From positions 1-64,000 of the forward strand of contig LZRT01000010.1 of assembly GCA_002159075.1 (NCBI GenBank): a DNA stretch of 64,000 bases. The letters are read 5' to 3'. Below are positions 52,714 through 62,193 of this stretch, piece after piece. A program made the translations under genes and the position numbers. The notes under the pieces were generated by a model, which saw nothing but the letters and a program-made list of their open reading frames with translations, made no database searches and was not told where the DNA came from. This DNA is from Bacillus thermozeamaize (lineage in GTDB: Bacteria > Bacillota > Bacilli > ZCTH02-B2). How positions within the stretch are numbered: the stretch's first letter is position 1; every line of letters begins with the position of its first letter.

Positions 52714-55170
52714 TCAGCGCAAACGGGCACCCAGGCGGGAAGCCAGGGCCGCAATCACCTGTTCGTGCACCTGATTCACTTCATCATCGGTCAAGGTGCG
52801 CTCCGGATGGCGGAAGAGCAGGGAGTAGGCTAGGCTCTTTTCCTGTTCCGCCAGCGGCTGGCCACGGTAGAGGTCAAACAGCTGCACCCGCTCCAGCCAG
52901 GGGCCGGCCGCCTCCCGAATGACCGATTCCACCTCGCTGGCCTGCACCGCTTCCGGGACCACCACGGCCAGATCCCGCTGAATGGCCGGAAAAGCGGGCA
53001 CGGGACGGTAATCGATTTCTGCCCCGGTAGCCAACCGGGACAGCTCGTCCAGGTCCAGTTGAAACAGGAAGGTCTCCTTGAGATGGTGCCGTTCCGCCAG
53101 GGACGGGTGCAGCTGACCCAGCATCCCGACGGGTTGTTCTCCCACACGGCAGAGGGCCGTGCGGCCGGGATGAAATCCCTTCGCCTCCGTCCAGGGTTCA
53201 AATGTCACCGGAGCCGACGCTTGTCCCAGTCCCATCCACGCAAAGAGATCTTCAAGCATTCCCTTGAGGAGGTAAAAGTCCGCCTGTTCTTGCTCACCAC
53301 TCCAGTGGCTGCGCCAGGTGCCGGTGAGAAGTCCGGCCAGTCCCCACCGTTCTTCAGGCAGCTGCCGCATCGGCCACTCCAGGGCGTGGAAGGTTTTCCC
53401 CATCTCGAAAATGGCCAGCGACTCCGTTTTCCGGTTGCGGTTGTATTCGGCCACTTCGATGAGGTGCGGAAGCAGCCCCGTGCGCAAGATACTGCGCTCC
53501 TCGCTCATCGGCATTTGGAGGGCAACGGCATGCCCTGATTCATGCAATGATTGCATTTGCTCAAGGGACTGGGAACCCGTAAACGTATAGGTAATCACTT
53601 CGGTCCACCCGCGCTGCACCAGCCAATGACGGATCTTCCGCCGCAGGCGCTGTTCAAAGGTCAGATGGCCCGGTGTCAGAACGCCTTCCGGCATGCTGGT
53701 GGGTATCCGGTCATACCCGTACAGGCGGGCCACTTCCTCTGCGAGGTCCGCCTCGATCGCCAGGTCGCCGCGGCGCGAAGGAACATGAACCGTCCAGCCT
53801 TGCTCTGAAGAATCCGCCGTTGCCGAAGGCATAAAAGAGGTAAAAGGCAAACGCAACCGTCGCAGGATGTCCTCCACCGTCTTGGCCTCCAGCTTGGTGC
53901 CGAGCAACCGGTTCAGCCGTTCAAGGTGCAGCCGCACTTGGACCGACTTTTCCTCCTCCGCGATCACCTCCACGTAACCCGCGTCCGCCACGCCGCCGGC
54001 CAGCTCCACCATCAGCTGGGCCGCCCGATCCAGCGCCGGCAAGAGATGTTCCGCGGCAACCCCTTTTTCAAAGCGCAGGCTGGCCTCCGAACGCAGGCCC
54101 AGTTTCTGTGCTGTCCGGCGGACGCTGACCGGAGAAAACTTGGCCGCCTCCAGGAACACCGTGGTGGTGGTTTCCGTCACTTCCGAATTGGCCCCGCCCA
54201 TCACCCCTGCCAGGCCGATCGGTTCCTTTCCGTCGGTAATCAGCAGCATCTCCTCATCCAATTGCCGCAAGGTGTCATCCAGCGTCACCAGCTCCTCCCC
54301 GGGCCTCGCCTTGCGCACCACAATCTCGCCGGTCGCAATCCGGTCGGCGTCAAATGCATGCAGGGGCTGGCCATACTCGAGCATGACATAATTGGTGATG
54401 TCCACCACATTGTTGATGGGCCGCATCCCCGCGGCAATCAGCCGGTTCTGCAGCCATTGCGGCGAAGGTCCGATGCGCACATTGCGGATCATCCGCCCGG
54501 CATACCGCTTGCAGGCTTCCGGCGCCTCGATGCGCACGGGAAAACGGATCGGAGGCCCTTCCTCCTTCACCTGAACGCTCGGCAGCTTCAGTTCCCGATC
54601 GAGGATGGCCGCCACTTCGTAGGCCACGCCGATCATGCTCAAGCAATCCCCGCGGTTCGGCGTGAGGGACAGCTCAAGCACCACGTCGTCCAGGCCAAGA
54701 AAAGATTGAATCGGCTGGCCCACCTCCGCTTCATCAGGCAGGACAAGGATTCCCTCGGTCTGCTCCTTTCGCAGCAGGCGCTCCGGCAAGCCAAGCTCCT
54801 GCGCCGAACAGATCATCCCCTGCGATTCCACACCTCTCAGCTTGCTCTTCTTGATCTTGACGCCTCCGGGCAGTTTTGCCCCAACCAGCGCCACCGGCAC
54901 TTTCTGCCCCGCCGCCACATTGGCGGCGCCGCAGACAATCTGCAAGATCTCGCCCGTCCCGGCGTCCACCCGGCAGACACTGAGCCGATCGGCGTCGGGA
55001 TGCTTCTCTCTCTCCTGCACATAACCGATCACGACACCCTCGATCTCCTGGCCAAGGCGCTCCACCGCTTCCACTTCAATCCCTGAACGGGTCAGGCGCT
55101 CGGCCAGCTCTTCCGGTGTCACGCCGGTCAAATCCACATACTCCTGCAGCCACTTGTACGAAACCCTCAT
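52714..55170 (-). CDS. pheT: Phenylalanyl-tRNA synthetase beta subunit
   Basis: About 818 residues from ATG 55170, preceded by GGGAGGGAAGCGAGT. Domains in order are a tRNA-binding OB-fold (about 40-155, VVIGYVQEREKHPDADRLSV), B3/4, B5, a core catalytic-like fold, and a C-terminal FDX-ACB anticodon domain (FPAIQRDLAVVVPEAVQASE). It pairs with PheS to charge tRNA-Phe and has an editing site in B3/4. It is co-transcribed with pheS after a T-box leader. Confidence 0.97.
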   Translation of the reverse strand: MRVSYKWLQEYVDLTGVTPEELAERLTRSGIEVEAVERLGQEIEGVVIGYVQEREKHPDADRLSVCRVDAGTGEILQIVCGAANVAAGQKVPVALVGAKLPGGVKIKKSKLRGVESQGMICSAQELGLPERLLRKEQTEGILVLPDEAEVGQPIQSFLGLDDVVLELSLTPNRGDCLSMIGVAYEVAAILDRELKLPSVQVKEEGPPIRFPVRIEAPEACKRYAGRMIRNVRIGPSPQWLQNRLIAAGMRPINNVVDITNYVMLEYGQPLHAFDADRIATGEIVVRKARPGEELVTLDDTLRQLDEEMLLITDGKEPIGLAGVMGGANSEVTETTTTVFLEAAKFSPVSVRRTAQKLGLRSEASLRFEKGVAAEHLLPALDRAAQLMVELAGGVADAGYVEVIAEEEKSVQVRLHLERLNRLLGTKLEAKTVEDILRRLRLPFTSFMPSATADSSEQGWTVHVPSRRGDLAIEADLAEEVARLYGYDRIPTSMPEGVLTPGHLTFEQRLRRKIRHWLVQRGWTEVITYTFTGSQSLEQMQSLHESGHAVALQMPMSEERSILRTGLLPHLIEVAEYNRNRKTESLAIFEMGKTFHALEWPMRQLPEERWGLAGLLTGTWRSHWSGEQEQADFYLLKGMLEDLFAWMGLGQASAPVTFEPWTEAKGFHPGRTALCRVGEQPVGMLGQLHPSLAERHHLKETFLFQLDLDELSRLATGAEIDYRPVPAFPAIQRDLAVVVPEAVQASEVESVIREAAGPWLERVQLFDLYRGQPLAEQEKSLAYSLLFRHPERTLTDDEVNQVHEQVIAALASRLGARLR

Positions 55171-55266
55171 ACTCGCTTCCCTCCCGGGCAAACATCCTTG
55201 AAATACAGCTTAAATACTGCGAATGGACGATGGCTGTGAAAAAAAACGAACGCTTCGCCGCACGGA

Positions 55267-56319
55267 CTACAACCGTGCAAACTGGTGTAAAAACCGCATG
55301 TCATTGGTGTAGAAATGGCGAATATCCTCAATCCCGTACTTCAGCATGGCGATCCGCTCCACGCCCATGCCGAAGGCAAAACCGGTGTACCGCTCGGGAT
55401 CATACCCTGCCACTTCCAACACCCGCGGGTGAACCATCCCCGAACCCAGGATTTCCAGCCAGCCCGTATCCTTGCACACCCGGCACCCCTGGCCCTTGCA
55501 GATCACGCAAGAAATGTCCACCTCGGCGCTGGGCTCCGTAAACGGAAAGAAACTGGGCCGCAGGCGGATATCCACCCCCGGGCCAAACATCTCGCGGGCG
55601 AATGTCAACAGAATTCCCTTCAGATCGCTCATGCGGATGCCTTCATCCACCACCAGCCCTTCCACCTGCGTAAACAGATGGGAGTGGGTGGCGTCATCAT
55701 CATCGCGCCGGTACACCTTCCCCGGACAGATGATCCGCACCGGCACCTGCCCCTGCTTGCGCTCCATCGTGCGTATCTGTACCGGTGAGGTATGCGTGCG
55801 CATCAGGAAGGTTTCCGTGATATAAAACGAATCCTGCATGTCCCTGGCCGGATGATTGGGCGGAATATTCAGGGCCTCAAAGTTGTAATAATCGGTTTCC
55901 ACTTCCGGCCCCTCCGCGATTTCAAACCCCAGGCCTACAAAAATATCCTCAATCTGTTCAATGACGAGCGACAACGGGTGCTTGCTGCTCGCCATGCCGC
56001 GCTTGCCGGGCAGGGTGACGTCGATCCGTTCCCGCTCCAGTTGTTCCTTGAGCGCGGCTTCCCTCAACCGTTCCTCCTGTTCACGCAGCGCCTTTTCCCA
56101 TTCATCCCGGATTTGGTTGGCCAACTGGCCGATCACCGGCCTCTCCTCAGGCGAAAGCTGGCCCATTCCCCGCAGGATCTGTGTCAGCGCCCCCTTTTTT
56201 CCCAGATACTGTACCCGCAACTGCTGCAATTGCGCAACCGAATCGGCACGCTCCATCTCTTGCGCAAACTGCCGGCGCAACTGGGCCAGTTCATCGCGCA
56301 TCTTCTTTCCGTCAGCCAT
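55267..56319 (-). CDS. pheS: Phenylalanyl-tRNA synthetase alpha subunit
   Basis: 350 residues. A coiled-coil N-terminus ([19 protein letters not shown]) precedes the class II catalytic domain with motif 2 around [19 protein letters not shown] and motif 3 [18 protein letters not shown]. It forms the heterotetramer with PheT. ATG 56319 has AAGGAG eight bases upstream and is the first gene after the T-box leader at 56346-56640. Loss of free charged tRNA-Phe should raise transcription through the T-box. Confidence 0.97.
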   Translation of the reverse strand: MADGKKMRDELAQLRRQFAQEMERADSVAQLQQLRVQYLGKKGALTQILRGMGQLSPEERPVIGQLANQIRDEWEKALREQEERLREAALKEQLERERIDVTLPGKRGMASSKHPLSLVIEQIEDIFVGLGFEIAEGPEVETDYYNFEALNIPPNHPARDMQDSFYITETFLMRTHTSPVQIRTMERKQGQVPVRIICPGKVYRRDDDDATHSHLFTQVEGLVVDEGIRMSDLKGILLTFAREMFGPGVDIRLRPSFFPFTEPSAEVDISCVICKGQGCRVCKDTGWLEILGSGMVHPRVLEVAGYDPERYTGFAFGMGVERIAMLKYGIEDIRHFYTNDMRFLHQFARL

Positions 56320-56345
56320 TCGCTTCGCTCCTTTCCCCTGAAATC

Positions 56346-56640
56346 AAAAAGTCCCCTCATCCACGCAAAGGGACGAGAGGACCGCGGTACCACCCTTCTT
56401 AGGCCAATAACAGCCTCACTCATTCAGGATAACGGCTTGACGCCGCACCTCCCTACCCAGGCCTAAAAGCCCTTCAGGAGGAAAACTCCGGAACGAACTT
56501 CACCGGCAGGCTTCCGTAGGGTGCTTCCAGTCCCCGGCAACCCATTCCCTGGCACGTCTACCTGGCGGCTACTCCTTTCCTTCATCGTCTTTTTCTTATG
56601 ATGCACTTGTCCCTGTCTTTCATTTCCACTGCTTCACGAG
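56346..56640 (-). promoter_or_regulatory. T-box riboswitch leader for pheST (Phe)
   Basis: The minus strand has the T-box consensus AGGGTGGTACCGCG at 56396-56383. It is followed by the terminator stem GTCCTCTC...GAGGGGAC and five T residues at 56350-56346. A candidate Phe specifier UUC lies around 56491-56497, and an AGTA-type motif lies near 56570. The upstream limit is approximate. Uncharged tRNA-Phe should stabilise the antiterminator and permit pheST transcription. Confidence 0.9.
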
Positions 56641-56694
56641 TCATTATATGAAACCGCCCTGTTCTTTGCAACATGCCCGAATTTCCCGGGTTAA

Positions 56695-57573
56695 TCAGCC
56701 ATCCGTCTCTTCCAGGAGCCTGCGGACGAATGTAGGCAACTGGAAAGCGGCCCGGAAGACATCCGGATTGACGTACTGGGTGTCCTGCGCCTGCAAGCGT
56801 CCCAACTCTGCCGTCAGGGGATCCCATTTCTTGGATGCCAGCGTAAAGCTCCACCAGCCCCCAGGGTATGTGGGAATGGTAGCTAGATAGGTGCGGACGA
56901 TGGGAAACAGCCGGCGCAAGGAAGTAGTGATCCGTTTGAGCACTTGCGCATGAAAAAAAGGAGATTCCGACTGGCAGACCATCAGCCCATCCTCTTTCAG
57001 CGCACGATAAACCTGCTCGTAAAAAGGCGTTTCAAACAACACAGTGGCAGGTCCCACGGGATCGGATGAGTCGACAATGATGACATCCCATTGTCCTTCT
57101 TGTTCCTTTATCCACTGATTGCCATCCCGGTAAGCGGGTTTGACCCGCGGATTCAATTCCCGGCCGAAAACCTCCGCCAGCCACTGCCGGCTCAATTCAA
57201 CGACCCGCTCATCAATTTCCACCAGCGTCACCTGTTCCACTTCCGGGTACTTGACCGTTTCACGTGCCGCGCCCCCGTCGCCGCCGCCGATAATCGCCAC
57301 GTGACGAGGATTGGGATGGGTCGTCAGCGGAACATGGACGATCATTTCGTTGTAAATGAAACCGTCACCGGAAGAGGTCTGAGGGATCCCATCCAGCGCC
57401 AATACCCGTCCAAACGCATCATTTTCAAATACGGTGATTTCCTGAAAGGGGGTCTTTTCGTGGTGCAGCAACCGGTTGACCTTCCAGCTGGCGCGGAATC
57501 CCAATTCTTCCTCGTCCACCAGCCACAACTGGCCATTTTCGCTTACATACCCTTTCGGCAAATGGTTGTTCAT
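56695..57573 (-). CDS. speE: Polyamine aminopropyltransferase (spermidine synthase)
   Basis: 292 residues. The decarboxy-SAM binding motif is AIIGGGDGGAARETVKYPEVE, and the catalytic Asp lies in VDSSDPVGPATVL. It transfers an aminopropyl group to putrescine to give spermidine. ATG 57573 has GAGGAGGCGGAA upstream. No speB follows; instead the divergent neighbour is a metal-ligand-less amidohydrolase relative. Confidence 0.94.
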   Translation of the reverse strand: MNNHLPKGYVSENGQLWLVDEEELGFRASWKVNRLLHHEKTPFQEITVFENDAFGRVLALDGIPQTSSGDGFIYNEMIVHVPLTTHPNPRHVAIIGGGDGGAARETVKYPEVEQVTLVEIDERVVELSRQWLAEVFGRELNPRVKPAYRDGNQWIKEQEGQWDVIIVDSSDPVGPATVLFETPFYEQVYRALKEDGLMVCQSESPFFHAQVLKRITTSLRRLFPIVRTYLATIPTYPGGWWSFTLASKKWDPLTAELGRLQAQDTQYVNPDVFRAAFQLPTFVRRLLEETDG

Positions 57574-57709
57574 TTCCGCCTCCTCTTTAACACAATCGTT
57601 ACAGGTTTAATCATAACAAATCCGGCGGAAAATACAAATCCTGTAAGCCATGCCCGCAAGCATACATTCCCTTCCCTCGGTATGATACCATTAACCGAGA
57701 GGTGATAGA

Positions 57710-58834
57710 ATGACCGCTCAGCGAATCCAAGGGCTCGTCTGGAACGAACAGGATGAAACATTTATCCCCGGAAGCCTGCAGATTGCCGGGGAACAGATCA
57801 CCCGCTTGGAATGGGAAGAAAATGCTATGCTGCCCACAGCCCCCTATATCCTCCCAGGATTTTTCGACGCTTCCTGGACCGACGAGAGCAACCTGTTCGA
57901 AAACCGCCTGGCACAGGAGGAAAAGCTATCCAACGGGATCACGACGCTGGAGATGTTGACGCCCTCCGATCCGGAACTGTTGAAATATCTCCTGGAGTGG
58001 TACCCCGATTCCGGGCAGGAGTGGCAACACGTGCGGTTGATCCTGCACGTTGCCAATCCCAGCCTGGACACCTTGCGGCGGCTGTTACAGGAAGGGATGC
58101 GCGCCGGCTGTGGCAATCGCTGGGTGCGCATCGGCGGGGTTTACCTGGATGCGGATTCACCGGCCGGGGAATGGCTGCGTTCCCCCGATGAGCTGAAAGC
58201 GCTGAGCCAGATGGCGATTGCGGCCAGTTTTCCGCTATTGCTCCGCGTCCGCAACCCGAGGCATTTGCCGGAAGCCATCCGCTGCTATCCGCAGCCAACC
58301 GTAAACCGCAAAGCCTCTCAGGCCTGTTGTCACCGCCTGATCGAACCGCCGGTGATCAATGAATCGCTCCTGGCCGTCACCTGCCATTTGCAAGTGACCT
58401 TGCAACTGGCGGGAACATGGATCCAGCGGCGCTGGAAACCTTTACGCCAAAAAAAGCCCGACGGACATTACCTTTCCCTCACCCAGTGGCTGGCCAGCGG
58501 CCGCTGCCAGCTGGTCTCCGGAGGCGACTACCCGACAGGACTCGGCCTCTGGAAGACCGCCGTGGAACAACTCTTCCCCCTGATCCTTCAGGAGACAGGT
58601 TCGGATGAACCTGCCCGGCTGCTCCGCTGGGTGAAAGCCAAATGCCTCACCGCCATGACGCAGACACCCGCACGCCTGAACCAACAAGGCCACCTTCTGG
58701 GAACCCCTCGTCCCCAGGCAATCGCCGATCTTCTCCTCCTGGAGAGCGATCCGCTGGGAGATAACGAACAACTGAACCTGTACCCGCATCTCCAGCAGGT
58801 CATCATCGGCGGCCAAAAGGTGGACTTCTGGTGA
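57710..58834 (+). CDS. Amidohydrolase-like protein lacking metal ligands
   Basis: 374 residues. The N-terminal segment APYILPGFFDASWTDES aligns with the usual PG-(F/L/I)-D-x-H-x-H metal motif but has Ser-Trp-Thr in place of the histidines. A later typical amidohydrolase end is present (ADLLLLESDPLGDNEQ, then VIIGGQKVDFW). Other expected metal histidines were not found in the barrel. It may be an inactive or structural paralogue of N-acetylglucosamine-6-phosphate deacetylase-like enzymes. It is divergent from speE and converges on an rRNA methyltransferase gene. Confidence 0.7.
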   Translation: MTAQRIQGLVWNEQDETFIPGSLQIAGEQITRLEWEENAMLPTAPYILPGFFDASWTDESNLFENRLAQEEKLSNGITTLEMLTPSDPELLKYLLEWYPDSGQEWQHVRLILHVANPSLDTLRRLLQEGMRAGCGNRWVRIGGVYLDADSPAGEWLRSPDELKALSQMAIAASFPLLLRVRNPRHLPEAIRCYPQPTVNRKASQACCHRLIEPPVINESLLAVTCHLQVTLQLAGTWIQRRWKPLRQKKPDGHYLSLTQWLASGRCQLVSGGDYPTGLGLWKTAVEQLFPLILQETGSDEPARLLRWVKAKCLTAMTQTPARLNQQGHLLGTPRPQAIADLLLLESDPLGDNEQLNLYPHLQQVIIGGQKVDFW

Positions 58835-58847
58835 TGACGGCTGCCAA

Positions 58848-59657
58848 TTACACCTTGCCGCCCACGGAGCAAAGCTGCCGAAAACGCTCATACAACAGCA
58901 CAGCCGCCGCTGTCGCGACATTGAGCGACTCGGCCTCTCCGCCCATGGGAATCTGCAAGCAAACATCCGCACGCTGGCAAAGTTGGGGAGACACCCCCTG
59001 AGCCTCATTGCCGACCAGAAAAACGGTGCGCGCAGGAAACAAGCATCGGTCCAGACGTTCTTTTGCCCCAAGCTGGCTGGCAACCACACAGACACCTGCC
59101 CGCTGCATGCTCTCGATCCACGTCTCCAGCGCACCGTGATAAACCGGTACGCGAAACAGGGAACCCATGCTGGAGCGAACCACCTTGTCATTATACAGAT
59201 CCACCGTACCCTTGCCGAGCAGCACAAAATCCACGCCAAACGCATCGGCCGTCCGGAGAATCGTTCCCAAATTCCCGGGATCCTGGACGGCATCCACCAA
59301 CAATCCCGTCAATCGAGGCTCGTGCAAGCGTTTCTCCAGCGGTTTCCGCGGCTCCTCGATGCGGAGGACGGCCACCACGCCCTGCGGGTGCTGTGTCGCG
59401 GCAAGGCGCCTGAAAATGGCATCCGGAACCACGTAACAGGGAACGCCCCTTTCCTCCAATTCCTCGGCCCAAGCGGCCGGCAGCTCTTCCCCTTCGCGCA
59501 GGACAACCGCTTCAAACCGGGCACCGGTGCGCAGCGCTTCCTCCAGCAGGTGAACCCCCTCGATCAAATAGGCTCTTTGGGCATCCCGCCCCTTTCTGGT
59601 GTACAGCTTCTGCCATTTCTTGATCTTTGGATTGCTCGGGGAAACAATGGGTTCCAT
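58848..59657 (-). CDS. RNA 2'-O-methyltransferase, SpoU/TrmH family
   Basis: 269 residues. The N-terminal substrate-binding domain (MEPIVSPSNPKIKKWQKLY) precedes the SPOUT fold with the trefoil-knot motifs DPGNLGTILRTADAFG, FLVGNEAQGV and EAESLNVATAAAVLLYE. It methylates a ribose in rRNA or tRNA and resembles B. subtilis YsgA, which lies beside pheST there as well. Its start is next to the ktrA stop. Confidence 0.93.
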   Translation of the reverse strand: MEPIVSPSNPKIKKWQKLYTRKGRDAQRAYLIEGVHLLEEALRTGARFEAVVLREGEELPAAWAEELEERGVPCYVVPDAIFRRLAATQHPQGVVAVLRIEEPRKPLEKRLHEPRLTGLLVDAVQDPGNLGTILRTADAFGVDFVLLGKGTVDLYNDKVVRSSMGSLFRVPVYHGALETWIESMQRAGVCVVASQLGAKERLDRCLFPARTVFLVGNEAQGVSPQLCQRADVCLQIPMGGEAESLNVATAAAVLLYERFRQLCSVGGKV

Positions 59658-60310
59658 CAGGTGTTCTCCTCCAGCTCCTGCAAGTCATCATTGTGTCCGA
59701 TCACCACCATGATATCCCCCTCGCGCAGCCGATCCTCCGCCCGCGGCGCAATATTGATGTTTTTGCCGTTCTTAATGGCGATGATGTTACAACCATAACG
59801 GGCGCGAATGTTCAGTTCGGCCAGGCTTTTTCCAACCATGGCCGGAGAAACGGAAATATCCACGATGCTGTAATCCTCGGCAAATTCGATGAAATCAAGG
59901 ATGTTGGGCGAGATCAGGTTGTGCGCCACCCGGATGCCCATATCCCTTTCGGGGAAGATGACCTTGTTGGCGCCGATTTTCTGAAGCACTTTCCCGTGCA
60001 GCTCATTTCGCGCCTTGACGACAACGGTCGGCACCCCCATTTCCTTGACGATCAGGGTCGCCATGATGCTGGACTGGATATCCTCGCCAATCGCGATGAC
60101 CACGACGTCAAAGTTGCGAATGCCCAGCGACTTTAACGCGTTCTCATCCGTGGCGTCTGCCTGAACGACGTGCGTCACGATGCCCGCATGCTCCTGCACC
60201 CGTTCCTCATCCCTGTCAATCGCCAGCACTTCATAATCCATCTTGGACAACGTCTTGGCCACGCTGCTGCCAAAACGTCCCAAACCGATCACCACAAATT
60301 GCTTTTTCAT
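59657..60310 (-). CDS. ktrA: Potassium uptake regulatory subunit KtrA (RCK domain)
   Basis: 217 residues from ATG 60310. The RCK_N Rossmann fold has VIGLGRFGSSVAKTL and ends in a second RCK_C domain (about 135-215: VGKSLAELNIRARYGCNIIA). It gates KtrB-type potassium channels in response to ATP/ADP and c-di-AMP. No ktrB is next to it. It overlaps the start of the rRNA methyltransferase gene by one base. Confidence 0.93.
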   Translation of the reverse strand: MKKQFVVIGLGRFGSSVAKTLSKMDYEVLAIDRDEERVQEHAGIVTHVVQADATDENALKSLGIRNFDVVVIAIGEDIQSSIMATLIVKEMGVPTVVVKARNELHGKVLQKIGANKVIFPERDMGIRVAHNLISPNILDFIEFAEDYSIVDISVSPAMVGKSLAELNIRARYGCNIIAIKNGKNINIAPRAEDRLREGDIMVVIGHNDDLQELEENT

Positions 60311-60414
60311 CAGCCCACCCCGTTGCTTGCATTCAGAAATGGAACTGTTCACCTTATTTTACATACTTGCCATGTGGAAGACCATACTAAAGAAAAAATG
60401 ACGGGAGGGATTCT

Positions 60415-60615
60415 GTGAATCTCGACTTGCGACAAGCCATCATGCGCAACGTCCATGGAAAGTCTGTCGAAGAATTGCGCGAAATCATCCAAGATGCAGT
60501 GGGCCAGGAAGAAAAAGTGCTCCCCGGCCTGGGCGTGTTGTTTGAAATCATCTGGCAGCACAGCCCGACAGAAGAGCAAAACGAGATGATTGCCACACTG
60601 CATCAACATGTGTGA
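60415..60615 (+). CDS. sspI: Small acid-soluble spore protein I
   Basis: 66 residues, the SspI length. GTG 60415 follows GGGAGGGATTCT. It starts MNLDLRQAIMRNVHGKS and has KVLPGLGVLFEIIWQHSP, diagnostic for SspI. It is a minor spore-core protein, expressed in the forespore. A terminator follows at 60654-60694. It is direct evidence that the organism forms spores. Confidence 0.95.
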   Translation: MNLDLRQAIMRNVHGKSVEELREIIQDAVGQEEKVLPGLGVLFEIIWQHSPTEEQNEMIATLHQHV

Positions 60616-60653
60616 CTGTCCCGCCATCGGTGCAACGCGATCGCAGGAACGTG

Positions 60654-60694
60654 AAACCGCCCTTCAGCTATACCAAAGCAAAAGGGCGGTTTTT
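60654..60694. terminator. Terminator between sspI and the M42 peptidase gene
   Basis: AAACCGCCCTT pairs with AAGGGCGGTTT, followed by TTTTC on the plus strand. It can also stop the convergent gene. Confidence 0.9.
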
Positions 60695-60720
60695 CGGTGA
60701 ATCCGCTTATCCGCAATTCC

Positions 60721-61806
60721 TCATCCGCGATGCAACTTTTCTACCGTCGCCCGATCCAATTTCTTGATCAGGGCAACCAGCAGCTGGACGCCATGCTCAA
60801 AATCATCCTCATGCAAAATGGAAACATGGCTGTGAATATACCGCGTGGGAATGCTGATCACCATCGTCGGGACGCCGATCCCCTGCAGGTGAAAACGTCC
60901 CGCATCCGTGCCTCCTCCGGCCATGGCGTCATACTGGAACGGTATGTTCAGCTCCTCCGCGGTCTCAAGCACCAAATTGCGCAATCCGAGATGGGGGATC
61001 ATCGAGGCGTCATATAGCAAAATTTGTGGCCCCTTGCCCAATTTGCTTTGCGCCTCTTGCGGTTTGATCCCCGGGGTGTCACCGGCAATTCCCACGTCCA
61101 GCGCAAAGGCCACATCCGGCTGGATGGCGTTGGCCAAGGTTTGTGCCCCGCGCAGGCCCACCTCCTCCTGAACCGTCGCGCCGGAATAGACGATGTTCGG
61201 GTGGGATTCCGCCTGCAACCGCCTTAGAACCTCAATGGCCATTGCACAGCCAATCCGGTTGTCCCAAGCCTTGGCGAGAAGCAGCTTAGGATTTTTCATC
61301 ACAGTAAACGGGGTCACCGGGATGACCATATCTCCCGGCCGTACCCCGAAACTTTCCGCCTCCTCCTTGCTGGAGGCCCCGATGTCGATAAACATCTCCT
61401 CTTTTTTGACCGGCTTTTTGCGCTCTTCGGCAGGCAAAATGTGCGGCGGTTTTGAACCGATGACACCGATGATCGCCTCGCCGTGGCGTGTATACACCTT
61501 GACGCGCTGGGCCAGCATGACCTGCTCCCACCAACCGCCCAACGTTTGGAAGCGAAGAAATCCTTCTTCCGTAATCTGCGTCACCATAAAAGCCACTTCA
61601 TCCATATGCCCCGCCAGCAGGATCTTTGGGCCATTGGGATCGCCAATCTTCTTGCCCACGATACTGCCCAGGCGATCCGTCTCAAGGCCATCGCACAGCG
61701 GTTTCAGGTAATCAGCCATGATTTGCCGCACGCGCCCCTCAAAACCTGGAGCACCTGGCGCCTCCGTCAGGTCTTTAAACATCTTTAAGCGCTGTTGATC
61801 GGCCAC
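60721..61806 (-). CDS. M42 family metallo-aminopeptidase
   Basis: 361 residues from GTG 61806, preceded by GGGGAGAATGGC; the frame is open to 61836. Metal ligands are visible in [26 protein letters not shown] and [13 protein letters not shown], and the last His is near the C-terminal YIHSHVS. The family forms large tetrahedral complexes and removes N-terminal residues, such as Glu/Asp, from peptides. It converges on sspI through the terminator at 60654. Confidence 0.94.
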   Translation of the reverse strand: MADQQRLKMFKDLTEAPGAPGFEGRVRQIMADYLKPLCDGLETDRLGSIVGKKIGDPNGPKILLAGHMDEVAFMVTQITEEGFLRFQTLGGWWEQVMLAQRVKVYTRHGEAIIGVIGSKPPHILPAEERKKPVKKEEMFIDIGASSKEEAESFGVRPGDMVIPVTPFTVMKNPKLLLAKAWDNRIGCAMAIEVLRRLQAESHPNIVYSGATVQEEVGLRGAQTLANAIQPDVAFALDVGIAGDTPGIKPQEAQSKLGKGPQILLYDASMIPHLGLRNLVLETAEELNIPFQYDAMAGGGTDAGRFHLQGIGVPTMVISIPTRYIHSHVSILHEDDFEHGVQLLVALIKKLDRATVEKLHRG

Positions 61807-61850
61807 GCCATTCTCCCCTTTCTCTCGATTGAGCAAATGATCATCCGTTT

Positions 61851-62021
61851 CTAGGGTTGGCCACTTCCGTCTTGATCCTCATTATACATCAATCGACCCG
61901 CTTCTCCATCCGTCTCGCCGACATCCCAGGCGGGCAGATAGGCCATCAGTTCGAAATGGGCATATTCGGTGTAGCTGTTCCATCCTCTTTTGATCCATTC
62001 CCAAAGCCGCATGCATGCCAT
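61851..62021 (-). CDS. Small ORF, 56 residues, possible gene
   Basis: ATG 62021, with AAAGG five bases upstream, opens a 56-residue frame ([19 protein letters not shown], then [17 protein letters not shown]), aromatic-rich at the start and acidic at the end. An alternative ATG is at 62012. It lies upstream of the M42 gene on the same strand with about 44 bases between. No family was recognised; composition looks like a real protein. Confidence 0.45.
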   Translation of the reverse strand: MACMRLWEWIKRGWNSYTEYAHFELMAYLPAWDVGETDGEAGRLMYNEDQDGSGQP

Positions 62022-62089
62022 CCTTTCGCCCTGTTTTGCTGTTCCTTCTTAGCTTCTCCAAATGAAACCCGTGCTAGACGGCGGCTTTG

Positions 62090-62151
62090 GATAGATACAT
62101 CTATCTTATGTATACATCTACCTTAAATTTGCCAACTTGTGCTGATATAAT
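62090..62151 (+). promoter_or_regulatory. Control region of the MBL-fold gene with inverted and direct repeats
   Basis: GATAGAT-AC-ATCTATC is a perfect 7-base inverted repeat at 62090-62105. The unit ATACATCTA(T/C)CTTA occurs at 62095-62108 and 62112-62125 (17-base period). TTAAAT (62123-62128) and TATAAT (62146-62151) form a 17-base-spaced promoter, so a bound factor would cover the -35. Confidence 0.55.
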
Positions 62152-62193
62152 GATTATTGTCATAAAGGTATGCTTACACTGAGGAGGAACGTT

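Noticed and set aside
53926-55086. Plus-strand frame of about 386 codons opposite pheT
   Set aside because: Antisense shadow of a conserved synthetase; no homology or ribosome site.
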